Part shown: positions 1-8,283 of the stretch, piece after piece
Position numbering within the stretch: the first letter of the stretch is position 1
Layout: each line of letters begins with the position of its first letter
Assembly (NCBI RefSeq): GCF_001425945.1
Contig: NZ_LMEB01000005.1
Coordinates: forward strand, 62,001-126,000
Length of the DNA stretch: 64,000 bases
Direction of reading: 5' to 3'
Source: Brevundimonas sp. Root1279
GTDB taxonomy: Bacteria > Pseudomonadota > Alphaproteobacteria > Caulobacterales > Caulobacteraceae
The notes under the pieces: generated by a model
Told to the model about the DNA's origin: nothing
Database searches by the model: none
What the model saw: only the letters and a program-made list of their open reading frames with translations
Program-made: the position numbers and the translations under genes

Positions 1-551
1 TTGGCGGTGTTGACCGCCGAGCACAGGGCCTGGTCCAGGGCGGTCAGATCGGCGCCCTTGTTGAACAGGTCGGCCAGGCCGATCTGCCGCTTCATGGCTT
101 TGTCCCACAGGAGGCCGCTGGTCAGGGTGTTGGGATTGGCGCCGCCCGAGAAGTCGAAGGCCGTGCGCTTGAGGCTGAGCAGCTTGCCGGTTTCGGCGGC
201 GGCGACGACGGTGATGGTGTTCTCATAGGGCGGCAGCTCATCCTCGCCGCCGGCCTCGGTGCGCTCGCCCTGGGCCCCCTCGACGAACTGGCGAAGCTTG
301 CGCACCTCCTCGGCGTATAGGCGGGCGTGCAGGTCGGGCTGGGACTTCACGGCGTCGGGCAGGGTCAGTTTGACGTTGGCCCAGGGCGTCTTGGATTCGT
401 AGGACAGATTGGACCCGGCGTCCGGCAGGGTGACCGCGGCGGCCGTGTCGGCCGGGGCCGCCGGCTCTGCATCCTTCTCGCGGTCGCGGTTGCAGGCGGC
501 GAGCGAAGCGACCGCAGTGGTCAGGAGCAGCAGGCGGAGGGCGGCATTCAT
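1..551 (-). CDS. Lipoprotein, RsiV/PdaC-like (DUF4163/DUF3298), 3' end missing
   Basis: The reading frame opens with ATG at 551-549 and runs off the left edge, so about 183 codons are present. The N-terminus is a short hydrophobic signal ending in a lipobox (VASLAAC, Cys at about residue 20), so the protein should be lipid-anchored in the envelope. The body contains stretches typical of the DUF4163/DUF3298 module found in anti-sigma factor RsiV and deacetylase PdaC: a 'LPPYENTI' segment, 'FDFSGGANPNTLTSGLLWD', then the start of a 'LADLF' helix. Its function in Gram-negatives is not established. It lies 11 bases downstream of ubiA on the same strand and is probably co-transcribed with it. The family call is from memory of the motif pattern, so moderately sure. 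Confidence 0.75.
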   Translation of the reverse strand, partial: MNAALRLLLLTTAVASLAACNRDREKDAEPAAPADTAAAVTLPDAGSNLSYESKTPWANVKLTLPDAVKSQPDLHARLYAEEVRKLRQFVEGAQGERTEAGGEDELPPYENTITVVAAAETGKLLSLKRTAFDFSGGANPNTLTSGLLWDKAMKRQIGLADLFNKGADLTALDQALCSAVNTA

Positions 552-562
552 GCGTGGGTCCT

Positions 563-1615
563 TCAGAGCGGAAGCTGTAGCGAGCCGAGAATGATGGCGA
601 GAAGCAGGATCAGGCCGGCGTCGCGATTGGATTTGAACAGGCGCAGCGCCAGAGCGCCGTCGTCGGGTTTGAGACGGCGGAACTGCCAGCGGAAATGCAG
701 GGCGTAGGCGGCCATGCCGACCCAGAACAGCGGCCCCAGACCGGCCGTGAGGCCGGCCGCGGCGGCGAACACCAGGCTGATCAGATAGAAGCCGGCGACG
801 CCGTTGCGGACGTTCGGGCCGAGGCGGCGGGCGGACGACTTCACCCCGACCATGGCGTCGTCCTCGATGTCCTGCAGGGCGTAGACCGTGTCGTAGCCGA
901 GGGTCCAGAACACGCCGCCGAGGTAGAGGAGGAGGGCGGGGAGGAAGAGACTGAGGCTGGGCGAGACGTAGTAGGTGTCGTGCAGCGAATAGTCGCCGAC
1001 GGCCTGCCCGACCATGGGCAGCAGGGGGCCGGACGGCGCGGCGACCATGCCGTTCGCCACCAGGGCTGCGCCGCTGGCGGCCGCCGCGAAGCCCATCAGG
1101 GCGCCCCAGTTGAAGGTCAAGCCGAGCCAGGCCTGCGGCCACCAGGTGATCCGCTTCATAAAGGGGTAGGCGGCGACGAGGGCCAGCGACAGCACGCCGA
1201 GGAAGACGGCGGTCCAGTTCAGGGTCAGCAGGATCAGCAGGCTGACGAGGCTGCAGCCGATCACGAAGGCCATGGCCTTCTTGACGCTGATGCGGCCCGA
1301 GGCGATCGGGCGGTCGGCGGTGCGCGCCACCTGCCGATCGATCTTGCGGTCGACGATGTCGTTGAAGGCGCAGCCCGCGGCGCGCATCAAACAGGCGCCG
1401 ATGGCGAACCCGATGAACAGCCAGGCGTCATAGGCGTCCGGAAGCTTGCGGAACTGCGCCAGCGCCAGGGCAATGCCCTGCCAACCGGGGATGAGGAGCA
1501 GCCAGATGCCGACGGGCCGGTCGAAGCGCCCGAGCTTGAGCCAGGGCTTCAGCGCCTCCGGCGCATGACGGTCCACCCAGTTCGATCCGGCGTCGGGAAG
1601 CGGGGCGGAGATCAT
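563..1615 (-). CDS. ubiA: 4-hydroxybenzoate polyprenyltransferase
   Basis: An inner-membrane prenyltransferase that attaches the polyprenyl tail to 4-hydroxybenzoate in ubiquinone synthesis. Both Asp-rich Mg2+/diphosphate motifs are visible: NDIVDRKID at residues 85-93 and YDTVYALQDIEDD at 241-253. They are set in eight to nine hydrophobic helices, and 'FDRPVGIWLL' near the N-terminus is typical. At 350 residues it is longer than the usual 290-315. The extra length lies mostly between helices at about residues 180-222, a loop rich in Ala, Gly and Pro just before the second Asp motif. The start ATG at 1615 fits the family N-terminus. It precedes the partial lipoprotein gene by 11 bases. The function call is secure; the role of the loop is unknown. 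Confidence 0.95.
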   Translation of the reverse strand: MISAPLPDAGSNWVDRHAPEALKPWLKLGRFDRPVGIWLLLIPGWQGIALALAQFRKLPDAYDAWLFIGFAIGACLMRAAGCAFNDIVDRKIDRQVARTADRPIASGRISVKKAMAFVIGCSLVSLLILLTLNWTAVFLGVLSLALVAAYPFMKRITWWPQAWLGLTFNWGALMGFAAAASGAALVANGMVAAPSGPLLPMVGQAVGDYSLHDTYYVSPSLSLFLPALLLYLGGVFWTLGYDTVYALQDIEDDAMVGVKSSARRLGPNVRNGVAGFYLISLVFAAAAGLTAGLGPLFWVGMAAYALHFRWQFRRLKPDDGALALRLFKSNRDAGLILLLAIILGSLQLPL

Positions 1616-1665
1616 GGCGAAGGTTGTAGGCGGGATGGGCTAGGCGGTCGAGACGTTGCCTGCGG

Positions 1666-1717
1666 CTTGTCGTCCCCGATCTCCCCTGCCTTCGCCGGGG
1701 TCGTCGGGGATGACAAG
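1666..1717. repeat. Hairpin-forming intergenic repeat
   Basis: Between the M1 peptidase and ubiA, the arms CTTGTCGTCCCC (1666-1677) and GGGGATGACAAG (1706-1717) are inverted copies with one mismatch, with a smaller CCCC/GGGG pair inside. The 'CTTGTCATCCCCGAC' half recurs at 63696-63710, and the 'CCTTCGCCGGG' core resembles 18237-18276. It looks like a member of a dispersed REP-like family. It has no T-tract, so it is not a clear intrinsic terminator. Confidence 0.6.
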
Positions 1718-1733
1718 CGCACGCGTTCGCCGT

Positions 1734-3686
1734 CTAGCCCTGCGGCCTACCCACCACAGCATCGACCGAGTTGGTGGTCACCGGGTGATAGCCCGGGCGG
1801 GCCTGGGCGTAGATGCGAGTGGCGATCGGGCGGCCCCAGTCGCCTTCGGCCCAGAGGCTGGTGAACAGCGGCAGGACGAATTTGCGCCGGCCTTGGGTGG
1901 TCAGGAAATGCTCGAGCGTCGGCACGGCCGGCTCGTAGCGGTGCTGCACCGCGATCTGCAGCCAGGCGTAGACCAGCTCGGCGTTGCCCTCGTTGCGCAG
2001 GTTCAGGGTCGATTCCAGGTCGGCGAGCTGGGCCCCGGTCAGCCAGTCGGCGCCGGCGGCGCGGCCTTCCGGACGCCAGGCCAGGAAGCGCTGGCGCTCC
2101 TGGGTCGACCAGCCGGCCCACGGGATGGCCGAGGCCGGGCCCTTGTCGGCGAAGAAGGCCTTGGCGGCGGCGTCGACCGGGACGAAGGCGTTCGACACCG
2201 GCGGCTGCCAGTTCGACGGCATGCCCGGCTGGTAGATCCAGGCGTCCATCATCAGCTGCTGCTCCAGGGCGGCGTCGCCCTTGATCAGGTGGGTGCGGAT
2301 GTCTTCGAGGAAGCGTTCCGTGGTCATCGGCCGGAAGGCGTTGCGCTCGAAATAGCCCTTGAGCCAGACGTCGAATTTCTCGCGGCCGACGGTGCGCTCG
2401 ATGGTGCGCAGGAAGGCGGCGCCCTTTTCGTAGGCGATGTCGGTCAGGCCCTCGTCGGGGTCGCGGCCGGTCAGGTCGAGTTTGAGGCGCGTATCTTCCG
2501 GCGGCAGGTCGGCGAGGGTCGCCTGCAGGTCGCCCCAGCCGAGCGACTGGAGCATCAGGGCGCGGTCACGCCCGTACAGCTGCTCCATGATCCGGTTCTC
2601 GAAATAGACGGTGAAGCCCTCGTTGAGCCAGAAGTCGGCCCAGGTGGCGTTGGTCACCAGATTGCCCGACCAGGAGTGGGCCAGTTCGTGGGCGACCAGC
2701 GACACCAGCGAGCGGTCGCCGGCGATGATGGTCGGGGTGGCGAAGGTCAGGCGCGGGTTCTCCATGCCGCCGAACGGGAAGGACGGCGGCAGGACCAGCA
2801 GGTCGTAGCGGCCCCAGCGGTAGGGGCCGTACAGCTGCTCCGCCACGTCGACCATCTCGGCGGTGGGGACCAGTTCGTCGTGGGCGGCGTGCAGCTTCGA
2901 GGGCTCCGTCCAGACGCCGGTGCGCTCGTCGATGGCCTGGAAGGCGACGTCGCCGACGCCCAGGGCGATCAGATACGGCGGCACCGGATTGGTCATCTGG
3001 AAGCGCCAGGCGGTCTGGCCCGGACCGGCGCTCTCGCCCGTTTCCGTCAGGCCCTCGGCGCTCATCACCACCTTGAGGTCGGACGGGGCGGTGATGCGGG
3101 CGTTCCAGGTCTGGCGGATGCCCGGACTGTCCTGGGTCGGCACCCAGGTGCGGGTCAGGATCGCCTGCCCCTGGCTGAACAGATAGGGCTTCTGGCCGCC
3201 GGCGGTCTGGGCCGGGGTCAGCCACTGCAGGGCGGCGGCGTCCGGGCGGGTGGCGTAGCGGATGACGATGCGGCGCTGTTCGGCGGCGGCGAGGGCCGGG
3301 AACTGGATCGTCAGCGGCTGGCCGAGGATCGGATCGTTCTGGCCGAGCGTGAACTGAAGCGCGTTGCCGCGCACGTCGGTGACGGCCTGGATGTCGAGGT
3401 TTCGCGCGTCGAGGACGATCTCGGTTGCGCCCGGCTGGCCGGTGATGTCGAGAGCCGCCGTGCCCGCCAGGGTCTTGGCGTTGAAGTCGGCCGTGAGGTC
3501 GAGGGCGACATGCTCGACGCGGGCGATCTCGGGTCGGGCGTAGGAGTGGATGTCGCGCACGTATTCGACCGGGGCGGGCGCCTGGGCGGCGGGCGTCTGG
3601 TCAATCGTAGAGGGGGTCATGGAGGCGCATCCTCCGAGGGCGATGGCGAGGGCGAAGGCGGAAACCAGGCCGGTCGTGCGGATCAT
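1734..3686 (-). CDS. M1-family zinc metallopeptidase lipoprotein
   Basis: A gluzincin aminopeptidase of the M1 / leukotriene-A4-hydrolase type, expected to clip N-terminal residues from peptides in the periplasm or at the outer membrane. The start was set at ATG 3686 rather than further upstream. From there the protein begins with a signal peptide ending in a lipobox (ALGGC, Cys20), and AAGGACG lies upstream as a ribosome site. GGMEN (306-310) is the exopeptidase motif, HELAH (333-337) gives two zinc ligands, and the third is E356 in NEGF. The N-terminal saddle domain covers about 50-245. The C-terminal helical domain ends near residue 650, matching LTA4-hydrolase-like members. It follows the Bcr/CflA transporter gene by 61 bases on the same strand. 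The family is certain; the substrate is not. Confidence 0.93.
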   Translation of the reverse strand: MIRTTGLVSAFALAIALGGCASMTPSTIDQTPAAQAPAPVEYVRDIHSYARPEIARVEHVALDLTADFNAKTLAGTAALDITGQPGATEIVLDARNLDIQAVTDVRGNALQFTLGQNDPILGQPLTIQFPALAAAEQRRIVIRYATRPDAAALQWLTPAQTAGGQKPYLFSQGQAILTRTWVPTQDSPGIRQTWNARITAPSDLKVVMSAEGLTETGESAGPGQTAWRFQMTNPVPPYLIALGVGDVAFQAIDERTGVWTEPSKLHAAHDELVPTAEMVDVAEQLYGPYRWGRYDLLVLPPSFPFGGMENPRLTFATPTIIAGDRSLVSLVAHELAHSWSGNLVTNATWADFWLNEGFTVYFENRIMEQLYGRDRALMLQSLGWGDLQATLADLPPEDTRLKLDLTGRDPDEGLTDIAYEKGAAFLRTIERTVGREKFDVWLKGYFERNAFRPMTTERFLEDIRTHLIKGDAALEQQLMMDAWIYQPGMPSNWQPPVSNAFVPVDAAAKAFFADKGPASAIPWAGWSTQERQRFLAWRPEGRAAGADWLTGAQLADLESTLNLRNEGNAELVYAWLQIAVQHRYEPAVPTLEHFLTTQGRRKFVLPLFTSLWAEGDWGRPIATRIYAQARPGYHPVTTNSVDAVVGRPQG

Positions 3687-3747
3687 CTGTGCGTCCTTGT
3701 GCGATGTCCGGCGGACAACGCCCGTAGACGGGCCAAAGATCAACCCC

Positions 3748-5037
3748 TCAGACGCCTCCGGGGGTCCCTCCCGCCGCGACGGGCGGCAGGTGCTTCGCCT
3801 TGAACAGGCGGCCGCGCTCGGCGATCAGCACGAAGGTCAGGGCGGTCAGGCCCATGACGGTGACGCCGATCGCCATGGGCGCGGCGGTGCCGTCGAACTG
3901 CTGGCCGATCAGGAAGCCGAGGGTCGAGCCGATGGTGGTGGAGACGAAACCCTGGGCCGAGGAGGCGGTGCCGGCGATATGGCCCATCGGCTCCATGGCC
4001 ATGGCTCCGAAATTGCCGGCGATGAAGCCGAAGCAGAACATGGTGAGGCCCTGCAGCAGGGCGAAGGTCCAGATGGTCTCCAGCCCGGCCAGGGCGACGG
4101 CCGCATGGGCCGCGCCGGCGGCGATGAAGCCGAACAGGGCGGCGTGCGAGATCAGCCGCGAGCCGAGCCGCTCAACCAGCCGGGCGTTGAGCAGGGAGGC
4201 CACGGCGATGCCGCCGGCGACCATGGCGAAGACGGTGGTGAACAGCTCCGGCGCCTTGAAGACATCGTAGAAGATCTGCTGGCTGGAGTTGATGAAGCCG
4301 AACAGGGCGCCGGTGATGGCTGTCGAGGCGAGGGTGTAGCCGATCGACTGGCGGTTGGTCAGCGCCTCCTTGAAGGCCGCGCCGATGCGTCCGACCTGGA
4401 TCGGCATGCGATCCTCGGCGTGCAGGGTCTCGGGCAGGCGGATCGCCGCCCAGATCATGAAGGCGCCGCCGGCCACGGCCAGGGCGACGAAGATCCACGG
4501 CCACGGGGCGACGGTCAGGATGGCCTGGCCGAGGGTCGGGGCCAGGATGGGGATGCCGAGGAAGACCAGGAAGCTGAGCGACATGACCCGCGCCATGGTC
4601 CGGCCGCTGTAGCGGTCGCGCACGATGGAGACCGCCAGCACCCGCAGGGCCGCCGCGCCGACGCCGGTGCCGACGCGGGCGGCGATCAGCAGCTCGAACG
4701 TCGGGGCGAAGGCGGCCAGGACGCTGAACAGCACATAGAGGCTGAGGCCGATCATGAGCACCGGCTTGCGGCCGTAGCGATCGGCCAGCGGGCCATAGAT
4801 GACCTGGGTCACGCCGAAGCCGAGCAGATAGGCGGTGATGACCCACTGGCGGCTGTTCTCCGTCACGACGCCCAGCGCGTCGCCGATGGCGGGCAGGGCC
4901 GGCAGCATGGAGTCGATGGCCAGGGCGTTGAGCGCCATCATCATGGCGATCAGGGCGACGAACTCGGGGAAGCCCGGTCCCTTCGCCTTCTCGCCGGTCG
5001 GAGGAGCGGCGGGCGAGGGCGAGGCGAGGTCAGTCAT
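3748..5037 (-). CDS. Bcr/CflA-type MFS drug exporter
   Basis: A 429-residue major facilitator with twelve predicted membrane segments. The first helix carries 'ALAIDSMLPALPAIGDALG', the hallmark of the Bcr/CflA (DHA1) multidrug/bicyclomycin resistance subfamily. The loop 2-3 signature 'GPLADRYGRKPVLMIG' and 'RDRYSGRTMARVMS' are also typical. The start was placed at ATG 5037 (MTDLASPS) because codons upstream of it read as non-coding, although no strong ribosome site is visible. Members export small toxic compounds with proton exchange; the substrate here is unknown. The gene precedes the M1 peptidase gene on the same strand and is divergent from the small membrane protein gene at 5200. Confidence 0.88.
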   Translation of the reverse strand: MTDLASPSPAAPPTGEKAKGPGFPEFVALIAMMMALNALAIDSMLPALPAIGDALGVVTENSRQWVITAYLLGFGVTQVIYGPLADRYGRKPVLMIGLSLYVLFSVLAAFAPTFELLIAARVGTGVGAAALRVLAVSIVRDRYSGRTMARVMSLSFLVFLGIPILAPTLGQAILTVAPWPWIFVALAVAGGAFMIWAAIRLPETLHAEDRMPIQVGRIGAAFKEALTNRQSIGYTLASTAITGALFGFINSSQQIFYDVFKAPELFTTVFAMVAGGIAVASLLNARLVERLGSRLISHAALFGFIAAGAAHAAVALAGLETIWTFALLQGLTMFCFGFIAGNFGAMAMEPMGHIAGTASSAQGFVSTTIGSTLGFLIGQQFDGTAAPMAIGVTVMGLTALTFVLIAERGRLFKAKHLPPVAAGGTPGGV

Positions 5038-5199
5038 CGGGGCCAGATGCGAACGGTGGAGGCGAACTGCAACCGTCGAGGGGTGAAAAAGCTGCGTTGC
5101 GGCGGGCCGTGCTGAACTTCCGGCGTTTCTCGCGAACTGAACCCGCTTGGCCCCCTCCCGGGTGCGTGTCAGGCTCCTCGAAACGCGGGAGAGCGAACC

Positions 5200-5601
5200 A
5201 TGCTGAGACTTATCCTCGGGATCGTGGCGGGCGTCGTTCTGGCGGGCGTGCTGGTCGGGGTGTTCGAGACGCTCGGGCACGCGCTGTATCCGCCGCCCGC
5301 GGGCATCGACCTTACCGACCCGGCGCAGCTGGCGGCGGTGATGGAGCGGATTCCCCTGGCGGCCAAGCTGTGGGTCGTCGGCGCTTGGGGCCTGGCGGCC
5401 TATATCGCTGGCCTGGTGGCGGCCATGGTGTCGAAGCGCACCTGGACGCCCTGGATCATCGCCGGCGTGGTGGCGGCGGCCGCGGTGACGACGGTGCTGA
5501 TGATCGTGCACCCGACGTGGATGAACGTCGCCGCAGTGGCGGCGCCGGCGCTGGCCGGCTGGCTGGCGGTCCTGACGGCGAGGCGTATAATCGCTCAATG
5601 A
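5200..5601 (+). CDS. Small four-helix membrane protein, unknown function
   Basis: A 133-residue hydrophobic protein with four likely membrane helices (about 3-25, 52-75, 82-105 and 108-128) and a short polar loop around residues 30-50 (YPPPAGIDLTDP). I do not recognise a named family with certainty; similar proteins are usually annotated as hypothetical membrane proteins. Its stop overlaps the start of arsC by the ATGA arrangement at 5598-5601, so the two genes should be translationally coupled. It may work with, or simply be co-expressed with, the reductase. Confidence 0.8.
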   Translation: MLRLILGIVAGVVLAGVLVGVFETLGHALYPPPAGIDLTDPAQLAAVMERIPLAAKLWVVGAWGLAAYIAGLVAAMVSKRTWTPWIIAGVVAAAAVTTVLMIVHPTWMNVAAVAAPALAGWLAVLTARRIIAQ

Positions 5602-5954
5602 GCGATTTTCCCGTCACCATCTTCCACAATCCCGCCTGCGGCACCTCGCGCAATGTGCTGGAGATGATCCGCGACGCGGGCCATGAGCCGACCGTGGTCG
5701 AGTATTTGAAGGCCGGCTGGACCCCCGAAGGTCTGAAGGCCCTGCTGGACGAGGCCGGGCTCAAGCCGCACGAGGCCCTGCGCACGCGCGGCGACCTGGC
5801 CAACGAGTTGGGCCTGCTCAAGGACGGGGTGGCCGAGGCGGCCATTCTGGAGGCGATGATCGAGCATCCGGCCCTGGTCGAGCGGCCGCTGGTGAAGACG
5901 CCCAAGGGCGCGGTGCTGGCCCGCCCGAAGGAGCGGGTGCTGCACATCCTCTGA
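5598..5954 (+). CDS. arsC: ArsC-family (glutaredoxin-type) arsenate reductase
   Basis: A 118-residue thioredoxin-fold protein of the ArsC/Spx/YffB superfamily. The motif 'HNPACGTSRN' carries the single redox-active Cys14, matching Cys12 of plasmid R773 ArsC. The downstream 'LRTRGD' and 'RPLVKTPKGAVLARP' supply the Arg residues that bind the oxyanion. The expected reaction is glutathione/glutaredoxin-dependent reduction of arsenate to arsenite in the cytoplasm. No arsenite exporter or ArsR regulator lies next to it, so a physiological role in arsenic resistance rests on the motif only. The start ATG overlaps the preceding stop. It is convergent with the response regulator gene, separated by 5 bases. 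Confidence 0.9.
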   Translation: MSDFPVTIFHNPACGTSRNVLEMIRDAGHEPTVVEYLKAGWTPEGLKALLDEAGLKPHEALRTRGDLANELGLLKDGVAEAAILEAMIEHPALVERPLVKTPKGAVLARPKERVLHIL

Positions 5955-5959
5955 GCCCT

Positions 5960-6604
5960 CTAGTGGGCCAGCCCCTCCTTGCCGAGGAGGGGACCGGCGG
6001 CGAGGATCGCCTGGCTGCGGTTGTTGACGCCCAGCTTCTTGAAGATGGCTGAAACGTGCTGCTTCACCGTGCCCTCGGTGAGGTCCATTTCGGCCGCGAT
6101 CTGCTTGTTTAGCTTGCCGTCGGCGACAGCGCGCAGCACGCGCAGCTGGGCGGGGGACAGGCTGATCACCCGGCGATGGACCTCGGCCGCGTGGCGGTCG
6201 ATGGGGTCCGCCTGCTCCGGGAACAGGGTCTCGCCGCGCATCAGCGCGCCGACGGCGTTGACCAGGGTCTCGACCGCCATCGCCTTGCTGAGATAGCCGC
6301 GCACCCCGAAGGCCCGGGCCATGGAGATCGAATGGGCGTCGGTCCGGGCCGAGAGGATGGCGATGGCCGCGGCGGGCAATATCTGCTGCAGGCGCAACAG
6401 GGCGCTGAAGCCTTCGGCGTCGGGCAGCATCAGGTCGAGAAGCACCACCTTGATCTCGGCCCCGTGACGCAGGGCATAGGTCTCGGCCTCCGAAGCGGAG
6501 GCGACGCGGCCGACGTCCAGGTGGGCGTAGGCGTCGCGAATGGCGGTCTCCAGCATCTCGGCCACCAACGGGTGGTCATCGACGATCAGAACTTTCCAAC
6601 GCAC
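5960..6604 (-). CDS. NarL/FixJ-type response regulator
   Basis: A 214-residue two-component regulator. The receiver domain (1-120) has the acidic pair in 'VDDHPLV', the phospho-Asp in 'VLLDLMLPDAEG' and the Lys in 'LSKAM'. A LuxR-type HTH (about 145-205) contains 'LSPAQLRVLRAVADGKLNKQIA' and 'EGTVKQHVSAIFKKLGV'. The start is GTG at 6604: the sequence just upstream, GGGAGCG, is a good ribosome site, and the frame continues far upstream only as non-coding DNA. It is divergent from the fibre operon that begins at 6825, which makes it the obvious candidate regulator of that operon. No kinase gene is adjacent on its strand. Confidence 0.92.
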   Translation of the reverse strand: MRWKVLIVDDHPLVAEMLETAIRDAYAHLDVGRVASASEAETYALRHGAEIKVVLLDLMLPDAEGFSALLRLQQILPAAAIAILSARTDAHSISMARAFGVRGYLSKAMAVETLVNAVGALMRGETLFPEQADPIDRHAAEVHRRVISLSPAQLRVLRAVADGKLNKQIAAEMDLTEGTVKQHVSAIFKKLGVNNRSQAILAAGPLLGKEGLAH

Positions 6605-6824
6605 GCCACGCTCCCGTTCGACGGAACGGGCGCGAACGCCGGCTCCATGGTCAAGCAAGGTCTGACGGGTGGATCGGGTTCCCACACTCAACCGGAGCCA
6701 AATATCGCTCCGACCGTATAACTTTAGTTCGATTTGCCGCTTTGCAGCGGGTCGAGCGGTGGACTTCACCCGGCCAGACGGGGTTTTGGGCCTCAACGCA
6801 GCCCAATACCCCCGGAGATTTCGA
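6605..6824. promoter_or_regulatory. Divergent promoter region of regulator and fibre operon
   Basis: A 220-base gene-free interval separates the two divergent start codons. A TATAAC hexamer at 6717-6722 is a possible -10 element for the rightward operon, but I see no good -35 at the usual distance, so the exact promoter is unassigned. A CGGAGA ribosome site lies just before ATG 6825. Confidence 0.4.
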
Positions 6825-7355
6825 ATGACCAACCGTCTGTTCGCCGCCGCCGCCGCCCTCGCCGTCGTCGCCTTCGCGGCTCCGGCGCTGGCCCAGTCCT
6901 CGGTTTCGACCACCGGCCAGGGCTCGATCACCGTGATCCGTCCGCTGACGGTCACCAAGAACGCCGACCTGAAGCTGGGCACCGTGGTGCGTCCGACGAC
7001 CGGTTCGGGCACCGTGGCGGTGAGCGCCGCGGGCGTCCGCAGCGTCACCGGCGGCGTGGTCGGCCTGAGCTCCGGCGACACCCCGCAGGCGGCCCAGTTC
7101 ACCGTCGACGGCGAAGGCGGCCAGTCGGTCTCGGTCACCGTCCCGGCGACCTTCACCATGGCCAACGGTTCGGACACCCTGACCGTGACCACCAACAACA
7201 ACCTGAGCGGCTCGGCCGCGGCCCAGACCCTGAGCAACGCCGGCGGCGCCGCCGGTTCGCTGAGCTTCAAGGTCGGCGGCACGGTGCCGGTCGCCTCGAA
7301 CGCCCCGACCGGCGTCTACACGGGAACCTTCACGGTCTCGGCGGCCTACAACTAA
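6825..7355 (+). CDS. DUF4402 secreted protein, probable major fibre subunit
   Basis: A 176-residue protein with a clean signal peptide ending APALAQ (about residue 24). The mature part is a Gly/Thr/Ser/Val-rich beta protein with 'GSITVIRPLTVTKNADLKLG' near its start and 'GVYTGTFTVSAAYN' at the C-terminus, the pattern of DUF4402 domains. Alternating hydrophobic residues at both ends resemble pilin donor and acceptor strands. That it is the main subunit is inferred from three observations: it is the first gene, a terminator separates it from the chaperone and usher genes, and its codon use looks strongly biased to preferred codons. No Cys is present. Confidence 0.85.
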   Translation: MTNRLFAAAAALAVVAFAAPALAQSSVSTTGQGSITVIRPLTVTKNADLKLGTVVRPTTGSGTVAVSAAGVRSVTGGVVGLSSGDTPQAAQFTVDGEGGQSVSVTVPATFTMANGSDTLTVTTNNNLSGSAAAQTLSNAGGAAGSLSFKVGGTVPVASNAPTGVYTGTFTVSAAYN

Positions 7356-7369
7356 GCCCGTATTCGAGG

Positions 7370-7413
7370 GCCGCCCGTCCAGTCGTCGCCGACGGCCAGA
7401 CGGGCGGCTTTTC
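7370..7413 (+). terminator. Intrinsic terminator or attenuator after first fibre gene
   Basis: A ten-base-pair stem, GCCGCCCGTC (7370-7379) with GACGGGCGGC (7399-7408), is followed by TTTTCG. It lies between the DUF4402 gene and the chaperone gene. Partial read-through would give more subunit than assembly protein. Confidence 0.8.
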
Positions 7414-7458
7414 GCTGTTCAGTTCCTAGTACGCATTCCTGTTACGGTGAGGCCCGCC

Positions 7459-8283
7459 ATGCTTAAGCGCTTCGGACTTCTGCTCCTCGCCTTCGGCCTC
7501 GTGGCGGGACCCGTGCAGGCCCAGGTGGGCGCCGACCTGAACATCTCGCCCAAGCGAGTGGTGTTCGGCCCCGGCGAGCGCAGCGCCACTGTCTATGTCT
7601 TCAACCAGGGCGACGATGAAGCGACCTATACGGTCGAACTGGTCGACCGGGTCATGCTGCCGGACGGCCAGATCCTGCCGGCGGCGGATCGCCCCGACAT
7701 CGCCGTCGCCACCGCCTCCGACCTGGTCCAGCACACGCCGCGCCGGGTCACCCTGGGCCCGCGACAGAGCCAGGCCATCCGCGTCCGCGCCCGGCCCGCC
7801 GGCGCCGACGGTCGCGAGTATCGCACCCACCTGACCGTCACCGCCCTGCCGCCCGAGACGAGCGGCTTCACCGCCGAACAGGCCGCCGCCGCCGGTCAGG
7901 GCGAGGTCGCCCTGCAGGTGGTCGCCCTGTTCAGCGTCAGCATCCCGGTCATCGTCCGCGACGGAACCCCGGACGCCCGCGCCGGGCTCGCCAACCTGGC
8001 CATCGAATCCCTCGAGGGCGGCCAGGCGCTGGCGCTCGACATCGAGCGCCTCGGCGCAAACTCCGTGTACGGAGATATTGAGGTGCGCGTCGGCGATGAC
8101 CCGGCCGGCCCGGTGCTGACCGCCGTGCGGGGCGTGGCCGTCTATCCTGAGATCGAACGTCGCCGCGTCGTCGCGGCCCTGCCTCAGCCGCTGCAACGCG
8201 GCCAGGTCGTCACGGTCACCTACCGGGACGATGACGCGCGCCCGGGCGAGGTGCTGGCGACGGCGCAACTCGTCGCTCCGTGA
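7459..8283 (+). CDS. Periplasmic fimbrial chaperone-like protein
   Basis: A 274-residue secreted protein. ATG 7459 was preferred over GTG 7447 because GGTGAGG lies at ribosome-site distance and the signal peptide (ending PVQAQ) then begins properly. The N-terminal Ig-like domain shows 'LNISPKRVVFGPGERSATVYVFNQGDD', the PapD-type chaperone opening, and 'RRVTLGPRQSQAIRVRAR', the matching G1-like strand segment. It should bind and cap subunits in the periplasm and deliver them to the usher encoded next, with which it overlaps by four bases (GTGA at 8280-8283). It is longer than the classical 230 residues because of an extended second domain. Confidence 0.85.
   Translation: MLKRFGLLLLAFGLVAGPVQAQVGADLNISPKRVVFGPGERSATVYVFNQGDDEATYTVELVDRVMLPDGQILPAADRPDIAVATASDLVQHTPRRVTLGPRQSQAIRVRARPAGADGREYRTHLTVTALPPETSGFTAEQAAAAGQGEVALQVVALFSVSIPVIVRDGTPDARAGLANLAIESLEGGQALALDIERLGANSVYGDIEVRVGDDPAGPVLTAVRGVAVYPEIERRRVVAALPQPLQRGQVVTVTYRDDDARPGEVLATAQLVAP

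Noticed and set aside
1656..3803. A 715-codon open frame on the plus strand opposite the M1 peptidase
   Set aside because: It is a shadow frame created by high third-position GC. The minus-strand frame carries HELAH, GGMEN and a lipobox signal, and the plus frame shows only Gly/Arg/Asp-rich low-complexity protein.
3748..5598. A 616-residue version of the Bcr/CflA transporter
   Set aside because: The upstream part is Arg/His-rich non-coding translation running over the divergent small membrane protein gene. The transporter begins at ATG 5037.
5598..5954. Full arsenic-resistance operon
   Set aside because: Only the ArsC-like gene is present; there is no ArsR, ArsB, Acr3 or ArsH gene beside it.
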